64,000 nt of DNA from Styela clava (Eukaryota > Chordata > Ascidiacea > Stolidobranchia > Styelidae). Under the pieces are notes generated by a model. It made no database searches. It had not been told where the DNA came from and worked only from the letters and a program-made list of their open reading frames with translations. Location of the stretch: contig NC_135259.1 in the NCBI RefSeq assembly GCF_964204865.1, positions 8,938,974 to 9,002,973 of the forward strand, written 5' to 3'. Shown one piece after another: positions 38,954 to 53,689 of this stretch. Numbering within the stretch: position 1 is the first letter of the stretch; every line of letters begins with the position of its first letter. The translations under genes were made by a program, and so were the position numbers.

Positions 38954-39995
38954 ACTACAGCTTTTCACAATGAGACTTATTCTCAGCACAATAAAACACC
39001 AGGATCGAATATTCATTAATGTAAATCATTTTTTGCGGACGAGGACTGGTCATGAATAAGCGAAATCATTGACACTGATTTTGAAAAATGAACTTTAGGA
39101 ACAGAATATTCGTTAAACGACGTGTCCTATGTTTGTATTCATAAATACCATATTGTCCAATGCTTTATTTTAATCCTAAATACCCCACGTGATCTGACGT
39201 TGGTACAAGTCTTAACTTTATTTTTCACAGGTCAACAAGTTTGTCAGTGGTAAAGTACGTTCCATATTCAAATATTTCGTCATATACAATAGCAAATTAG
39301 AAATGATGTTATTTTCAAATTCGGAAATAATTAAATTGTATTTTTCTACTTCGTCCGATAACGTTAGATTTCATCAGAAGCGGTGTATTTGGATTCTTAC
39401 CTAGATTTTGGAATGTTGTGGCTATCGTGAAAGGGCTTCACCCCATCGGTAACTCTATAATGTTTGCGAAGACCAATCAAATGACCTTCATCAATAATAT
39501 CCGCAAACATATATAATCATATAAAAATTTCATGATATATTTGTGATCCGTAACTAATGAACCTTACAGATTTTGAAATATTATATTGTACTTTAGCACA
39601 GCGAAGAAGAAAATGAACTTTGTGTATCTCACATGGCGGTAAGAATGGTTACATCAACGTCACCGCAGAAACATTTTACTATCTCACGATTGAGTTACGC
39701 TCTCGTTTGTCACGGGGAATAACCTTTACGGAAAAGCCGTCTTTATTTATTCGTCAAATTATCGCTGCTTCAAAATCAATATCTATTCTACATTGCTAAC
39801 CAAATAGTGCGATTGGACTGAAAACCCCACTTTAGATTATGTATTATCCGCTAAACTAAATAAATGAACGATAAGATAGAATGTTCATCAAAGCAGTTAA
39901 ACGAGATATTGTACGCAGAAAGGTATCAGACTACAAGTTTATAATATCGAGATTACTACTCTTATTTTTGAAGATAAAAAGTTTATCAAACCGCT

Positions 39996-41841
39996 ATGGC
40001 AAGCTTGGAGCTTTACATCAAGGTAAGCTAAGGAAATAGTATAAGACCATAAGAAACATGAATTACGTACATTATAGTAATTGACGGTTTCATACGGGAA
40101 TGATCGTATTCTAAAGAATTACTTTTTGTAAACTTACCTATACTTGTGACCGATATTCATCCGTAGGCTTAATATGACGACGAAACAATATGCTTATAAC
40201 AGACTTTAGTAAATGGCCAGATGATATATTATGTAAATTTTCGTATAATATGGTTGTATTGATACATGATATATTTTTGTGTCCCATCATATTTTTAAGT
40301 AATGAGTATATGTAGGTTTAAATATAAAAGTCTAACGAGGTTTTTGTTTTTTTAGATTGTTGCATTATGCTCTGTCTGTCTTATCAGCGTATCTTCATTT
40401 GACCCTGGGTAAGTGTTTAGTGATGTTCGCCAATTTTTCGTAATATAGTTATCGGCGTTTTAGGATAGATTGGATTATTAAACTATTATCTAGTATTAAT
40501 GTATTTATTAAATATCATACATTGTATAATTTAGGGTAGAATTAATTCTGACTAGTGCGGTGCTGAAGGATTTAAAAAAAAAATATTTATTTTGTTAAAA
40601 AATAACTTTCATACAGAATTTTAGAATGGTATATTTGCTTATTTATTTGTATAAAATATACTCTTCAACAAAATCGTACGGTTCTTTAATAAATAATATC
40701 TTTATCTTATAGCTCCGAGTTTATAAGAACTCACAGTTGCAAAGTCAATAAAACAGAAACAGTAGATGATGGATTTGCTTCTTATTACTTGCATGAGTGA
40801 GTATCGAGTACATATTTTCAACTTTACGAGAGAGTATAAAAAATGAGTCTGAATGTCCTAAGTGCTTTGATTTATTTATTTGCTTTATTACAAAGCTATA
40901 GTAATATTATTATTTCTGCTGAGTAATACCACTCAGCAGATTAATATAATTTTAGCTAGACACAGATTCCACATGTTTGTCGCAAAGAGCAATACTTATT
41001 TATATTTTGCTTGGAGAATAAACTAGCTAATTTATACTTCCCTCCCTTTATAAAACCTTGCAAAATTTTACGATTCATTCATCTACGATATCCGTATTTT
41101 CAGGGTTAATTGTATAAACTTAGAGCCAAGTTCTTTCCCAAGCGCCATATGTTCATCCACAAGATGTCGCGAACCTATAAATGGAAAACCTTTGTCTGGC
41201 AAAAGATACGAACCAAAAGAAGTATTGTTTAAACTACACTTTGACAGTCGTCTAAATGGCAAATTCACAAAATCAATAGCAATTGCATGCAGGTATGTTT
41301 TTTTATCATATTTTATTGCAATATTTAAATTACAATGGCCCTTTTCAACATAATTAGTATAAATTTGAAATCCCTAAAATACTAAAAATGCTGACTAACA
41401 TAAGAAATTGGTGTAATATTTAACGTCTCAATAAAACAAAAGTTGGGCAGCTATATATTGATAAACACAAGACTGAAAAGTAAACCATAATTTTCATTCT
41501 TAAGATCATTCTTAATATGATTTCGTTTATTTTTTCTATTTTCAGTCAACTAATCAAAGTTAATTTAGATTTCAAAAGAGTATGTTATATTAAAGATGTA
41601 TGATAATTCCTCTTCGCCTTATTAATTAGAAATAGATCATACAATACCTTTTATGGCATTATAAATAATGAAATTTCAAACTAGAAAAGTGATCCAACAT
41701 TTAATATTTTACTTTAGATGTGTCAAAATCGAAATATTGACTAAACGGCGAAAAGGAGGACGGGGCCGAAAAAGAGGAAAAGGCAAAAACAAGAAATCTC
41801 GTCGAGGAAAAAATGCGAGAAAAGCTCACACAGACTCATAA
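39996..41841 (+). CDS. IL-17-like secreted cystine-knot protein with basic tail, copy 4
   Basis: Exons 39996-40022, 40356-40408, 40713-40796, 41104-41292 and 41718-41841 give 158 aa. It begins MASLELYIK. The exon 2/3 junction codon is Gly instead of Asp (donor shifted to GG|gtaagt by one substitution). Other changes are THSCK for THNCK and KSIAIACR for KSLTVACR. The tail starts CVKIEILTKRRKGGRG and has KNKK and KNARK, so it is slightly less basic. All six mature cysteines are kept. The upstream TATA-like box is degraded to AAATAAATGAAC. Confidence 0.75.
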
Positions 41842-42387
41842 TGCTTCATTGCCGAACTGTTTTGACGTGATTGAAATTGAAAATGTTTTGTTAGCTATTA
41901 TTTATATATTATTTATCTAGTTTTTCATGATTTCGTTTAAAAGGTAAAAATATTTGAAGCTGACTTTTGTTTTCTTTATATTCATACATATATATGAAAT
42001 GCAATATTATTTGGGGAATCCAAGTTTGCTTCAGTGTTAAATTGTATAAAATATTTTCAAAAGTAAAAATATTTATTATATTTTCATGTATTTATTTATC
42101 AATTCTATTTATTATTTCCACTGAAAATTGTTCCTTCTTTTAAATATTTTTATAATGTTAATCGACCAAATTTATAGTTTTCTATTAATTATTATTTCAA
42201 CTAGTTTTATTGAAGTCATGGTGCTAAAATTTACATATTTTAATATATTTGCTATTTTGGTGCTTCTAATAATTTTAAATAAATTACTTTCTGCATAACA
42301 TGGGCATCTATGATATAGGTGTAGATATGAAAAAGTTGAGTGGATAAGTTTATAAACGTTTTTTGAGGGATTTTGCCTATGAGTGAA

Positions 42388-43233
42388 GTGTGAGCGCGAG
42401 TGGAATATTTACCCACATCGATAAGACCAATTACATCATGGTCACCACGATAATACTTATTATCTCATGCTTGAGCTGCACTTTCGTTATTTTGTTCTCT
42501 CACCTGTCACGGAGAATAACCTCATGCTTATTACAGACTTCAGTGCAGGAGTCGGAAATCTTTTGTCGCTCGCGTGCCAAAATTAAGGGGTGCGAGTCAT
42601 TGGCGGGCCGCACATATTTTTAGAAAGTTGAAAACCGAACGGATGATACGTTTTATAAAAAAAATCAAGCAGTGATACATCTCTCGAATCAAATATTGAT
42701 TTGTTTCCTCATTGCATCTCAAAAAATTGCATAGCATCTCAAAAAAGTCGCTTTGAATATTTTCGGCGCCATTGAACCCTTTGGACTTATCATCAACTTT
42801 TCTGCGTTTAGTTGCCATTAATTAAACGAGTTCAATAAACGAGTAATTGTGAATTTTAATATAATTTAGGGTACACGTGTCTCACAAAAAATTCTGTTAC
42901 GTAACATTCTGTTGGTCAAAACAGCTGTTTTGCTACTATAATTCAGTGAAGTGTCGCGGGCCGGGTTATATTACTCCGCGGGCCGGATCCGGCGTAGGGC
43001 CGTAGGTTGCCGACCCCTGCTTTAGTGAATGTCCATATGATATAAGATGTAAACTTAGATGGTAGTAAATATTTTGTATGATATGGTTGTAATGATACGT
43101 GATATATTTTCGTGTCCCATCATATTTTAGGTAATAAGTAAATGTGAGTGCTAATAGAAAACTTGTTTGTTTGTTTTTAGACTGTCGCATTATGTTGCAT
43201 CTGTCTTATCAGCGTATCTTCATTTGATCCTGA
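42388..43233 (+). pseudogene. Remnant second gene copy with orphan exon 2 (unit 4)
   Basis: Promoter-like block, hAT element and orphan signal-peptide exon 43181-43233 (TVALCCICLISVSSFDP), with splice sites intact. Confidence 0.7.
42546..43019. mobile_element. Non-autonomous hAT element (unit 4)
   Basis: 474 bp with ends CAGGAGTCGGAAATC and GGTTGCCGACCCCTG. The flanks are CTTCAGTG on the left and CTTTAGTG on the right, i.e. the shared 8-bp duplication with one later change. Confidence 0.85.
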
Positions 43234-44327
43234 GTAAGAGTTGAGTAATTTCACAGTTATCTTGACGTGTTCTAGTTATCGTAATTTGCTATAAATTCCC
43301 CAGAGGTCCTTTAAATGTGCGTTTCATTGTCGCACTTCATTAGAGTACCTTTTTTTTAATTATTAACAGATTCACATTGATTTGTTTTTATCATAATATT
43401 ACAGCATCTGAAGTAATTTTTCATAAATGGTATTCGTTAGATTGCTATTTTATTGTAGTATGTTTTCATGTGACTCCTGCTTTAAACAAAAGGTTGTACG
43501 TATACGACAAATCTTACATGCTAATGTCTTTCGTGTTTATGTTCTATCCGCTAGGGAGTCCACGAGAGGCAATTTATGTTTGTTGATAAAATGACATTAC
43601 ATTTTCCCACCGTTCTTTGGCCCTCTATTTGATAACTTTCAAATTGGAACGTCTAGGTACCCTTAATGGCTTTAAATGAATTTGGTGGGTGTATTCATTC
43701 ACTTTTGAATTTTATGCAATGTATTTTTGAATTTTAAAGTGAAATTGAGATAAAATCACCTTACAGGCAGTAAAAATAGACAGAAAATGGTTCAAATCCA
43801 CGATAACAAAAGCTACTAAAAAATTTTTATAGACCAAAGTAAAATTAGCCGTCATTTAATGGTATGACGTGAAATTAGATTTTTTTTTTATAAAACCGGT
43901 GTTTGTAGTGTATATGTTCATAATATAATATCTCGGTATTAATGTGATAACAAAAATTTGTTCGTAGTTTTCCAAATGCATTTGAGTGGGTTCGACGACG
44001 GAGTTCTGCAGTTACATTTCAGGATTACCGCAAGTTTACATCTTGAAGTATAATTTTTCACGGGTATAGCAAATGTTATTAAACTTGTATCATTGTGTTT
44101 TGACAGTTTCACATTATTAGAGATTGATTGTATAAATGTGTAATATATATTTATAGTTTATACAAATTTATATAGCCCTACAGCCTTACAAGTATACTGT
44201 AGATAGGTGTGTAAAATAACGTATTGCAAACTATTGTGTTGGGGTTCCCCAAACGTCCAGAATATTCCATAGAAGTTCCACTCCATCGAAAAGGTAAAAA
44301 ATGAACCGTCTGTTGATTACATTCAAC

Positions 44328-44858
44328 ATCGTTACCCAAACTTATTTTTCCGGAACACCTACGCTTATATCTCGCCTCGCGGAACACCAAAACATAAGAA
44401 GGTAATATTGATAATGAAAAAATTGTGTAATGGATTAACCTTGTGCCTCAACTTGCACAACTGGCTTATCGTGACATCTTTTGAGGTTTACAGTTTTAAT
44501 CCAACAATTCATTGAAAAGGGTGCTCTCCAACAAATTTAGCCTATATAATAAAATTAAAAAGTTTACTTCAGCCTTAGCAATTGAAAAACTAGGCCGATA
44601 GTTAACGATATTCAACGGTTCACAAAAATGTCATGCTTTGCATACTGGCACGAGACCTGTCTACCTGCTTAGATAGCAAGGCCTGTCTGCCTTATGTCGC
44701 CAGTTGAAAGACAAATTTACGACCCAGAGGCGCCGCAGTACGGCCAAGATCGCCATAGCGGTCAATTTAGTTGCAATTTCGATTACTGTTCCGCGGAACA
44801 CTCCAAAGTAGCTCTCAGAGCAGTAGTGTTCCAAGGAACACAGTTTGAGAAACGCTGG
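44328..44858. mobile_element. hAT-like inverted-repeat element (unit 5)
   Basis: The ends CATCGTTACCCAAAC and GTTTGAGAAACGCTGG are imperfect inverted repeats as in other units. Confidence 0.5.
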
Positions 44859-45908
44859 ACTACAGCTTTTCACAATGAGACTTATTCTCAGCACAATGAA
44901 ACACCAGGATCGAGTATTAATTAATGTAAATCATTTTTTGCAGACGAGGACTGGTCATGAATAAGCGAAATCATTGACACTGATTTTGAAAAATGAACTT
45001 TAAGAACAGAATATCCGTTAAATGGCGTGTCCTATGTTTTTATTCATAAATACAATATTGTCCAATGCTTTATTTTAATCCTAAATACCCCACGTGATCT
45101 GACGTTGGTACAAGTCTTAACTTTATTTTTCACAGGTCAACAAGTTTGTCAGTGGTAAAGTACGTTCCATATTCAAATATTTCGTCATATACAATAGCAA
45201 ATTAGAAATGATGTTATTTTCAAATTCGGAAATAATTAAATTGTATTTTTCTACTTCGTCCGATAACGTTAGATTTCATCAGAAGCGGTGTATTTGGATT
45301 CTTACTTAGATTTTGGAATGTTGTGGCTATCGTGAAAGGGCTTTACCCCGTCGGTAACTCTGTAATGTTTGCGAAGACCAATCAAATGGCCTTCATCAAT
45401 AATATCCGCAAACATATATAATCATATAAAAATTTCATGATATATTTGTGATCCGTAACTAATAAACCTTACAGATTTTGAAATATTATATTGTACTTTA
45501 GCACAGCGAAGAAGAAAATGAACTTTGTGTATCTCACATGGCGGTAAGAATGGTTACATCATCGTCACCGCAGAAACATTTTACTATCTCCCGATTGCGT
45601 TACGCTCTCGTTCTCTCGTTTGTCACGGGGAATCACCTTTACGGTAAAGCCGTATTTATTTATTCGTCAAATTATCGCTGCTTCAAAATCAATATCTATT
45701 CTACATTGCTAACCAAATAGTGCGATTGGACTGAAAACCCCACTTTAGATTATGTATTATCCGCTAAACTAAATATATGAACGACAAGACAGAATGTTCA
45801 TCAAAGCAGTTAAACAAGATATTGTACGTAGAACGGTATCAGACTACAAGTTTATAATATCGAGATTACTACTCATATTTTTGAAGAAAAAAAGTTTATC
45901 AAACCGCT

Positions 45909-47752
45909 ATGGCAAGCTTGAAGCTTTACATCAAGGTAAGCTAAGGAAATAATATAAGACCATAAGAAACATGAGTTACGTGCATTATAGTAATTGACGG
46001 TTTCATACGGGAATGATCGTATTCTAAAGAATTACTTTTCGTAAACTTACCTATATTTGTGTCTGATCTTCATCCGTGGGCTTAATATGACGACGGAACA
46101 ATATGCTTATAACAGACTTTAGTAAATGGCCAGATGATATATTATGTAAATTTTTGTATAATATGGTTCTATTGATAGATGATATATTTTTGTGTCCCAT
46201 CATATTTTTAAGTAATGAGTATATGTAGGTTTAAATATAAAAGTCTAACGAGGCTTTTGTTTTTTTAGATTGTTGCATTATGCTCTGTCTGTCTTATCAG
46301 CGTAACTTCATTTGACCCTGAGTAAGTGTTAAGTGATGTTCGCTAATTTTTCGTAATATATTTATCGGCGTTTTAAGATAGATTTGATTATTAAACTAAT
46401 ATCTAGTATTAATGTATTAATTAAATGGCATACATTGTATAATTTAGGGTAGGATTAATTCTGACTAGTGCGTTGCTAAACGTATTGAAAATAAAAATGT
46501 TTATTTTGTTAAAAAATAACCTTCATACAGAATTTTAGAATGGTATATTTGCTTATTTATTCGTATAAATATTACTCTTTAACAAAATCGTATGACTCAT
46601 TAACAAATAATATCTTTTCTTATAGCTCAGAGTTTATAAGAACTCACAACTGCAAAGTCAATAAAACAGAAACAGTAGATGATGGATTTGCTTCTTATTA
46701 CTTGCATGAGTGAGTATCGAGTATATATTTCAACTTTACGAGAGAGTATAAAAATGAGTCTGAATTTCCTACGTGCTTTATTTATTGATCTGTTTTATTA
46801 CAAAGCTATAGTGATATTCTTATTTCTGCTGAGTAATACCACTCAGCATATTAATATAATTTTAGCTAGACACAGATTCCACATTTTTGTCGCAAAGAGC
46901 AATACTTATTTATATTTTGATTGGAGAATAAACCAGCTAATTTATACTTCCCTCCCGTTATAAAACCTTGCAAAATTTTACGATTCATTCATCTACGATA
47001 TCCGTATTTTCAGGGTCAATTGTATAAACTTAGAGCCAAGTTCTTTCCCAAGCGCCATATGTTCATCCACAAGATGTCGCGAACCAATAAATGGAAAACC
47101 TTTGTCTGGCAAAAGATACGAACCAAAAGAAGTATTGTTTAAACTACACTTTGACAGTCGTCTAAATGGCAAATTCACAAAATCACTAACAATTGCATGC
47201 AGGTATGTTTTTTTTTATCATATTTTATTGCAATATTTAAATTACAATGGCCCTTTTCAACATAATTAGTATAAATTTGAAATCCCTAAAATACTAAAAA
47301 TGCTGACTAACATAAGAAATTGGTGTAATATTTAACCTCTCAATAAAACAAAAGTTGGGCAGCTGTATATTGATAAACAGAAGACTGAAAAGTAAACCAT
47401 AATTTTTTTTCGACAAAGATCATTCTGAATATGATTTCGTTTATTTTTTGTATTTTCAGTCAACTAATCAAAGGTAATTTAGATTTCAAAAGGGTATATT
47501 ATATTGAAGGTGTATGATTCCTCTTCGCCTTGTTAATTAGAAATAGATCATACAATACCTCTTATGGCATTATAAATAATGAAATTTCAAACTAGAAAAG
47601 TGATCCAACATTTAATATTTTACTTTAGATGTGTCAAAGTCGAAAAATTGACTAAACGGCGAAAAGGAAGACGGGGCCGAAAAGGAGGAAAAGGCAAAGA
47701 CAAGAAATCTCGTCGAGGAAAAAAAGCAAGAAAAGCTCATAGAGACTCATAA
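45909..47752 (+). CDS. IL-17-like secreted cystine-knot protein with basic tail, copy 5
   Basis: Exons 45909-45935, 46269-46321, 46626-46709, 47014-47202 and 47629-47752 give 158 aa. It shares with copies 2 and 3 variants that neighbours 4 and 6 lack: SVTSF in the signal peptide, an HRDS end, and intron 1 sequence tgtctgatcttcatccgtgg. The predicted protein appears identical to copies 2 and 3 in the exons I read. Gene conversion or duplication order is the likely cause. Confidence 0.75.
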
Positions 47753-48287
47753 TGCTTCATTGTCGAACTGTTCAGACGTGATTGAATTTGAAAATGTTTT
47801 GTTAGCTATTATTTATATATTATTTATCTATTTTTTCATGATTTCGTTTAAGGTAAAAATATTTAAAGCTGACTTTTATTCTCACTATATTCATACATAT
47901 ATATGAAATGCAATATTATTTTGGGGAATCCAAGTTTGCTTCAGTGTTAAATTGTATAAAATATTTTCAAAAATAATTATATTTTTATGTATTTATTTAT
48001 CTATTCTATTTATTATTTCCACTGAAAATTGTTATTTCTTTTAAATATTTTTATAATGTTAATCGACCAAATTTATAGTTTTCTATTAATTATTATTTCA
48101 ACTAGTTTTATTGAAGTCATGGTGCAAAAATTTACATATTTATATATATTTGCTATTTTGGTGCTTCTAATTATTTTAAATAAATTACTTTCTGCATAAC
48201 ATGGGCATCTATGATATAGGTGTAGATATGAAAAAGTTGAGTGGATAAGTTTATAACCGTTTTTTGAGGGATTTTCCTTTTGAGTGA

Positions 48288-49094
48288 AGTGTGAGCGCGA
48301 GTGGAACATTTACCCACATCGGTAAGACCGATTACATCATCGTCACCACGATAATACTTATTATCTCATGCTTGAGCTGCGCTTTCTTTATATTGTTCTC
48401 TCACCTGTCACGGAGAATAACCTCATGCTTATTACATACTTTAGTGCAGGAGTCGAAAACCTTTTGTCGCTCGCGTGCCGAAATTGGGGGGTGCGAGTCA
48501 TTGGCGGGCCTCCCATATTTTTAGAAAGTTGAAAACCGAACGGATGATACGTTTTATAAAAAAAATCAAGCAGTGATACATCTATCGAATCGAATATTGA
48601 TTTATTTCCTCATTGCATCTCAAAAAAGTCCCTTTGAATATTTTCGGCGCCATTGAACCCCTTGGACTTAGCATCAACTTTACTGCGTTTAGTTGCCATT
48701 AATTAAACGAGTTCAATAAACGAGTAATTGTGAATTTTAATATAATTTAGGGTACACGTGTCTCACAATAAATTCTGTTGCGTAACATTCTGTTTGTCAA
48801 AACAGCTGTTTTGCTACTATAAGTGAAGTGTCGCGGGCCGGGTTATATTACTCCGCGGGCCGGATCCGGCGTAGGGCCGTAGGTTGCCGACCCCTGCTTT
48901 ATTGAATGTCCATATGATATAAGATGTAAACTTAGATGGTAGTAAATATTTTGTATGATATGGTTGTAATGATACGTGATATATTTTAGGTAATAAGTAA
49001 ATGTGAGTGCTAATATAAAACTTAAACGTTTTTGCTTTTAGACTGTCGCATTATGTTGCATCTGTCTTATCAGCGTATCTTCATTTGATCCTGA
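48288..49094 (+). pseudogene. Remnant second gene copy with orphan exon 2 (unit 5)
   Basis: Promoter-like block, hAT element and orphan signal-peptide exon 49042-49094. The intron-like segment before the exon has lost the block gtgtcccatcatat (gatatattttaggtaataag at 48979-48998). The exon is still open. Confidence 0.7.
48447..48896. mobile_element. Non-autonomous hAT element (unit 5)
   Basis: 450 bp, the short form like unit 1, with CTTTAGTG on the left and CTTTATTG on the right. It shares this right-hand change with unit 1, so units 1 and 5 have a common version here, although the unit 5 gene body resembles units 2 and 3. Confidence 0.85.
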
Positions 49095-50302
49095 GTAAGT
49101 GTTGAGTAATTTCACAGTCATCTTGACGTGTTCTAGGTAACGTAATTTGCAATAAATTCTCCAGAGGTCCTTTAAATGTGCGTTTCATTGTCGCACCTTA
49201 TTAGATTATTATTTTTTTAATTTTAAATTTTAAACAGATTCTCATTGATTTGTATCATAATATTACAGCATCTGAAGTAATTTTTCATAAATGGTATTTG
49301 TTAGATTGCTGTTTTTATTGTAGTATGTTTTTATGTGACTCCTGTTTTAAATAACAGGTTGTACGTATACGACGAATCTTACATGCTAATGTCTTTCGTG
49401 TTTATGTTCTATCCGCTAGGGAGTACACGAGAGGCAATTTATAATTGTTGATAAAATGACATTACATTTTCTCACCGTTCTCTGGCCCTCTATTTGATAA
49501 CTTTCAAATTGGAACGTCTTGGTCCCCTAATTGTTTTAAATGAATTTGGTGGGTGTATTCATTCACTTTTGAATTTGATGCAATGTAATTTTGAATTTTA
49601 AAGTGAGATTGAGATAAATTCACGTAACAAGCAGTAAAAATAGACAGAAAATGATTCAAATCTACAATAACAAAAGCTATTTAATAGACCAAAGTAAAAT
49701 GAGCCGTCAATTAATGGTATGACGTAAAATTAGATTTTTTTTTATAAAACCGGCGTTTGTAGTGTATATGTTAATAATATAATATCTCGGTATTAATGTG
49801 ATAACAAAAATTTGTTCGTAGTTTTCCAAATGCATTTGAGTGGCTTTGTGAAACTTGGCGTCACATCAATTCAAGATATTTAAATTGTCCAGCGCAATAC
49901 TCATAAAGGAGAGCAAAAAGATAAAATAATTGACATCCAACATTTCCAACACTCTACAGGGGGGTTTTCGACGGAGTTCCGCAGTTACATTTCAGGATTA
50001 CCGCAAGTTTACATCTCGAAGTATAATTTTTCACGGGTATAGCAAATGTTATTAAACTTGTATCATTGTGTTTTGACAGTTTCACATTATTTGAGATTGA
50101 TTGTATAAATGTGTAATATATATTTATATTTTATACAAATTTATATAGCCCTGCAGCCTTACAAGAAGTATACTGTAGATAGGTGTGTAAAATAACGTAT
50201 TGCAAACTATTGTATTGGGGTTCCCCAAACCTCCAGAATATTCCGTCGAAGTTTCACTCCACCGAAAAGGTTAAAAATGACCCGTCTATTGAGTACATTC
50301 AA

Positions 50303-50836
50303 CATCGTTTCCCAAACTTATTTTTTTCCGGAACACCTACGCTTTTATCTCGCCTCGCGGAACACCAAAACATAAGAAGGTAATATTGATAATGAAAGAA
50401 TTGTGTAATGAATTTACCTTGTGCCTCAACTTGCACAACTGGCATATCGCGACATCTTTTGAGGTTTTCAGTTTTAATCAAACAATTCATTGAAAAGGGT
50501 GCTCTCCAAAAAATTTAGCCTATATGGTAAAATTAAAAAGTTTACTTCAACCTTAGCAATTGAAAAACTAGGCCGATAGTTAACGATATTCAAAGGTTTA
50601 CAAAAATGTCATGCTTTGCATACTGGCACGAGACCTGTCTACCTGCTTAGATAGCAAGGCCTGTCTGCCTTATGTCGCCAGTTGAAAGACAATTTTACGA
50701 CCCAGATGCGTCGAAGTACGGCCAAGATCGCCATAGCGGTCAATTTAGTTGCAATTTCGATTACTGTTCCGCGGAACACTCCAAAGTAGCTCTCAGAACA
50801 GTAGTGTTCCAAGGAACACAATTTGAGAAACGCTGG
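50303..50836. mobile_element. hAT-like inverted-repeat element (unit 6)
   Basis: The ends CATCGTTTCCCAAAC and TTTGAGAAACGCTGG match the other units. Open frames near 50640-50900 belong to this element. Confidence 0.5.
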
Positions 50837-51888
50837 ACTACAGCTTTTCACAATGAGACTTATTCTCAGCACAATAAAGCACCAGAATCGAGTATTAATT
50901 AATGTAAATCATTTATTGCAGACGAGGACTGGTCATGAATAAGCGAAATCATTGACACTGATTTTGAAAAATGAACTTTAAGAACAGAATATCCGTTAAA
51001 TGGCGTGTCCTATGTTTTTATTCATAAATACAATATTGTCCAATGCTTTATTTTAATCCTAAATACTCCACGTGATCTGACGTTGGTACAAGTCTTAATT
51101 TTATTTTTCACAGGTCAACAAGTTTGTCAGTGGTAAAGTACGTTCCATATTCAAATATTTCGTCATATACAATAGCAAATTAGAAATGATGTTATTTTCA
51201 AATTCGGAAATAATTAAATTGTATTTTTCTACTTCGTCCGATAACGTTAGATTTCATCAGAAGCGGTGTATTTGGATTCTTACTTAGATTTTGGAATGTT
51301 GTGGCTATCGTGAAAGGGCTTTACCCTATCAGTAACTCTGTAATGTTTGCGAAAACCAATCAAATGGCCTTCATCAATAATATCCGCAAACATATATAAT
51401 CATATAAAAATTTCATGATATATTTGTGATCCGTAACTAATAAACCTTACAGATTTTGAAATATGATATTGTACTTTAGCACAGCGAAGAAGAAAATGAA
51501 CTTTGTGTATCTCACTTGGCGGTAAGAATGGTTACATCATCGTCACCGCAGAAACATTTTACTATCTCACGATTGAGTTACGCTCTCGTTCTCTCGTTTG
51601 TCACGGGGAATCACCTTTACGGTAAAGCCGTATTTATTTATTCGTCAAATTATCGCTGCTTCAAAATCAATATATCTATTCTACATTGCTAACCAAATAG
51701 TGCGATTGGACTGAAAACCCCACTTTAGATTATGTATTATCCGCTAAACTAAATATATGAACGACAAGACAGAATGTTCATCAAAGCAGTTAAACGAGAT
51801 ATTGTACGTAGAAAGGTATCAGACTACAAGTTTATAATATCGAGATTACTACTCATATTTTTGAAGAAAAAAAGTTTATCAAACCGCT

Positions 51889-53689
51889 ATGGCAAGCTTG
51901 GAGCTTTACATCAAGGTAATCTAAGGAAATAATATAAGACCATAAGAAACATGAATTACGTGCATTATAGTAATTGACGGTTTCATACGGGAATGATCGT
52001 ATTCTAAAGAATTACTTTTTGTAAACTTACCTATATTTGTGACCGATATTCATCCGTAGGCTCAATATGACGACGGAACAATAAGCTTATAACAGACTTT
52101 AGTAAATGGCCAGATGATATATTATGTAAATTTTCGTATAATATGGTTCTATTGATAGATGATATATTTTTGTGTCCCATCATATTTTTAAGTAATGAGT
52201 ATATGTAGGTTTAAATATAAAAGTCTAACGAGGTTTTTGTTTTTTTAGATTGTTGCATTATGCTCCGTCTGTCTTATCAGCGTATCTTCATTTGACCCTG
52301 AGTAAGTGTTTAGTTATGTTCGCCAATTTTTCGTAATATATTTATCGGCGTTTTAAGATAGATTGAATTATTAAACTAATATCTAGTATTAATGTATTAA
52401 TTAAATGTCATACATTGCATAATTTAGGGTAAAATTAATTCTGACTAGTGCGGTGCTAAAGAATTTAAAAAAAATTATTTATTTTGTTAAAAAATAACAT
52501 TCATACAGAATTTTGGAATGGTATATATGTCTATTTATTCGTATAAATAATACTCTTCATTAAAATCGTACGGTTCTTTAACAAATATTATCTTTTTCCT
52601 ATAGCTCAGAGTTTATAAGAACTCACAACTGCAAAGTCAATAAAACAGAAACAGTAGATGATGGATTTGCTTCTTATTACTTGCATGAGTGAGTACCGAA
52701 TACATATTTCAACTTTCTAAGACAGTGTAAAAATGAGTCTGAATTTCCTACGTGCTTTGATTTATTTATCTGTTTTATTACAAAGCTAGTGATATTCTTA
52801 TTCCGGCTGAGTAATACCACTCGGCATTAATATAATTTTAGCTAGACACAGATTCCACATGTTTGTCGCAAAGAGCAATACTTTTTTATATTTTGCTTGG
52901 AGAATAAACTAGCTAATTTATACTTCCCTCCCTTTATAAAACCTTGCAAAATTTTACGATTCATTCATCTACGATATCCGTATTTTCAGGGTTAATTGTA
53001 TAAACTTAGAGCCAAGTTCTTTCCCAAGCGCCATATGTTCATCCACAAGATGTCGCGAACCTATAAATGGAAAACCCTTGTCTGGCAAAAGATACGAACC
53101 AAAAGAAGTATTGTTTAAACTACACTTTGACAGTCGTCTAAATGGCAAATTCACAAAATCACTAACAGTTGCATGCAGGTATGTTTTTTATTTCATATTT
53201 TATTGCAATATTTAAATTACCCAATATACTAAAAATGCTAACTAGCATAAGAAATTGGTGTAATATTTAACCTCTCAATAAAACAAAAGTTGGGCAGCTA
53301 TATATTGATAAACACAAGATTGAAAAGTAAACTATAATATGTTTTTCAACAAAGATCATTCTGAAAATGATTTTGTTTTGTTTTTTCTATTTTCAGTCAA
53401 CTATCAAAAGTTAATTTAGATTTCAAAAGAGTATCTTATATTAAAGGTGTATGATTCCTCTTCGCCTTATTAATTAGAAATAGATCATACAATACTTCTT
53501 ATGGCATCATAAATAATGAAATTTCAAACAATAAAAGTGAACCAACATTTAATATTTTACTTTAGATGTGTCAAAGTCGAAAAATTGACTAAACGGCGAA
53601 AAGGAGGACGGGGCCGAAAGGGAGGAAAAGGCAAAGACAAGAAATCTCGTCGAGGAAAAAAAGCGAGAAAAGCTCACACAGACTCATAG
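51889..53689 (+). CDS. IL-17-like secreted cystine-knot protein with basic tail, copy 6
   Basis: Exons 51889-51915, 52249-52301, 52605-52688, 52990-53178 and 53566-53689 give 158 aa. It begins MASLELYIK like copy 4 and ends HTDS with stop TAG instead of TAA. The tail reads RRKGGRGRKGGKG. All six mature cysteines and the C-x4-C / C-x-C spacing are kept. Intron 4 has lost about 55 bases (near 53220) compared with other copies. Confidence 0.75.
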
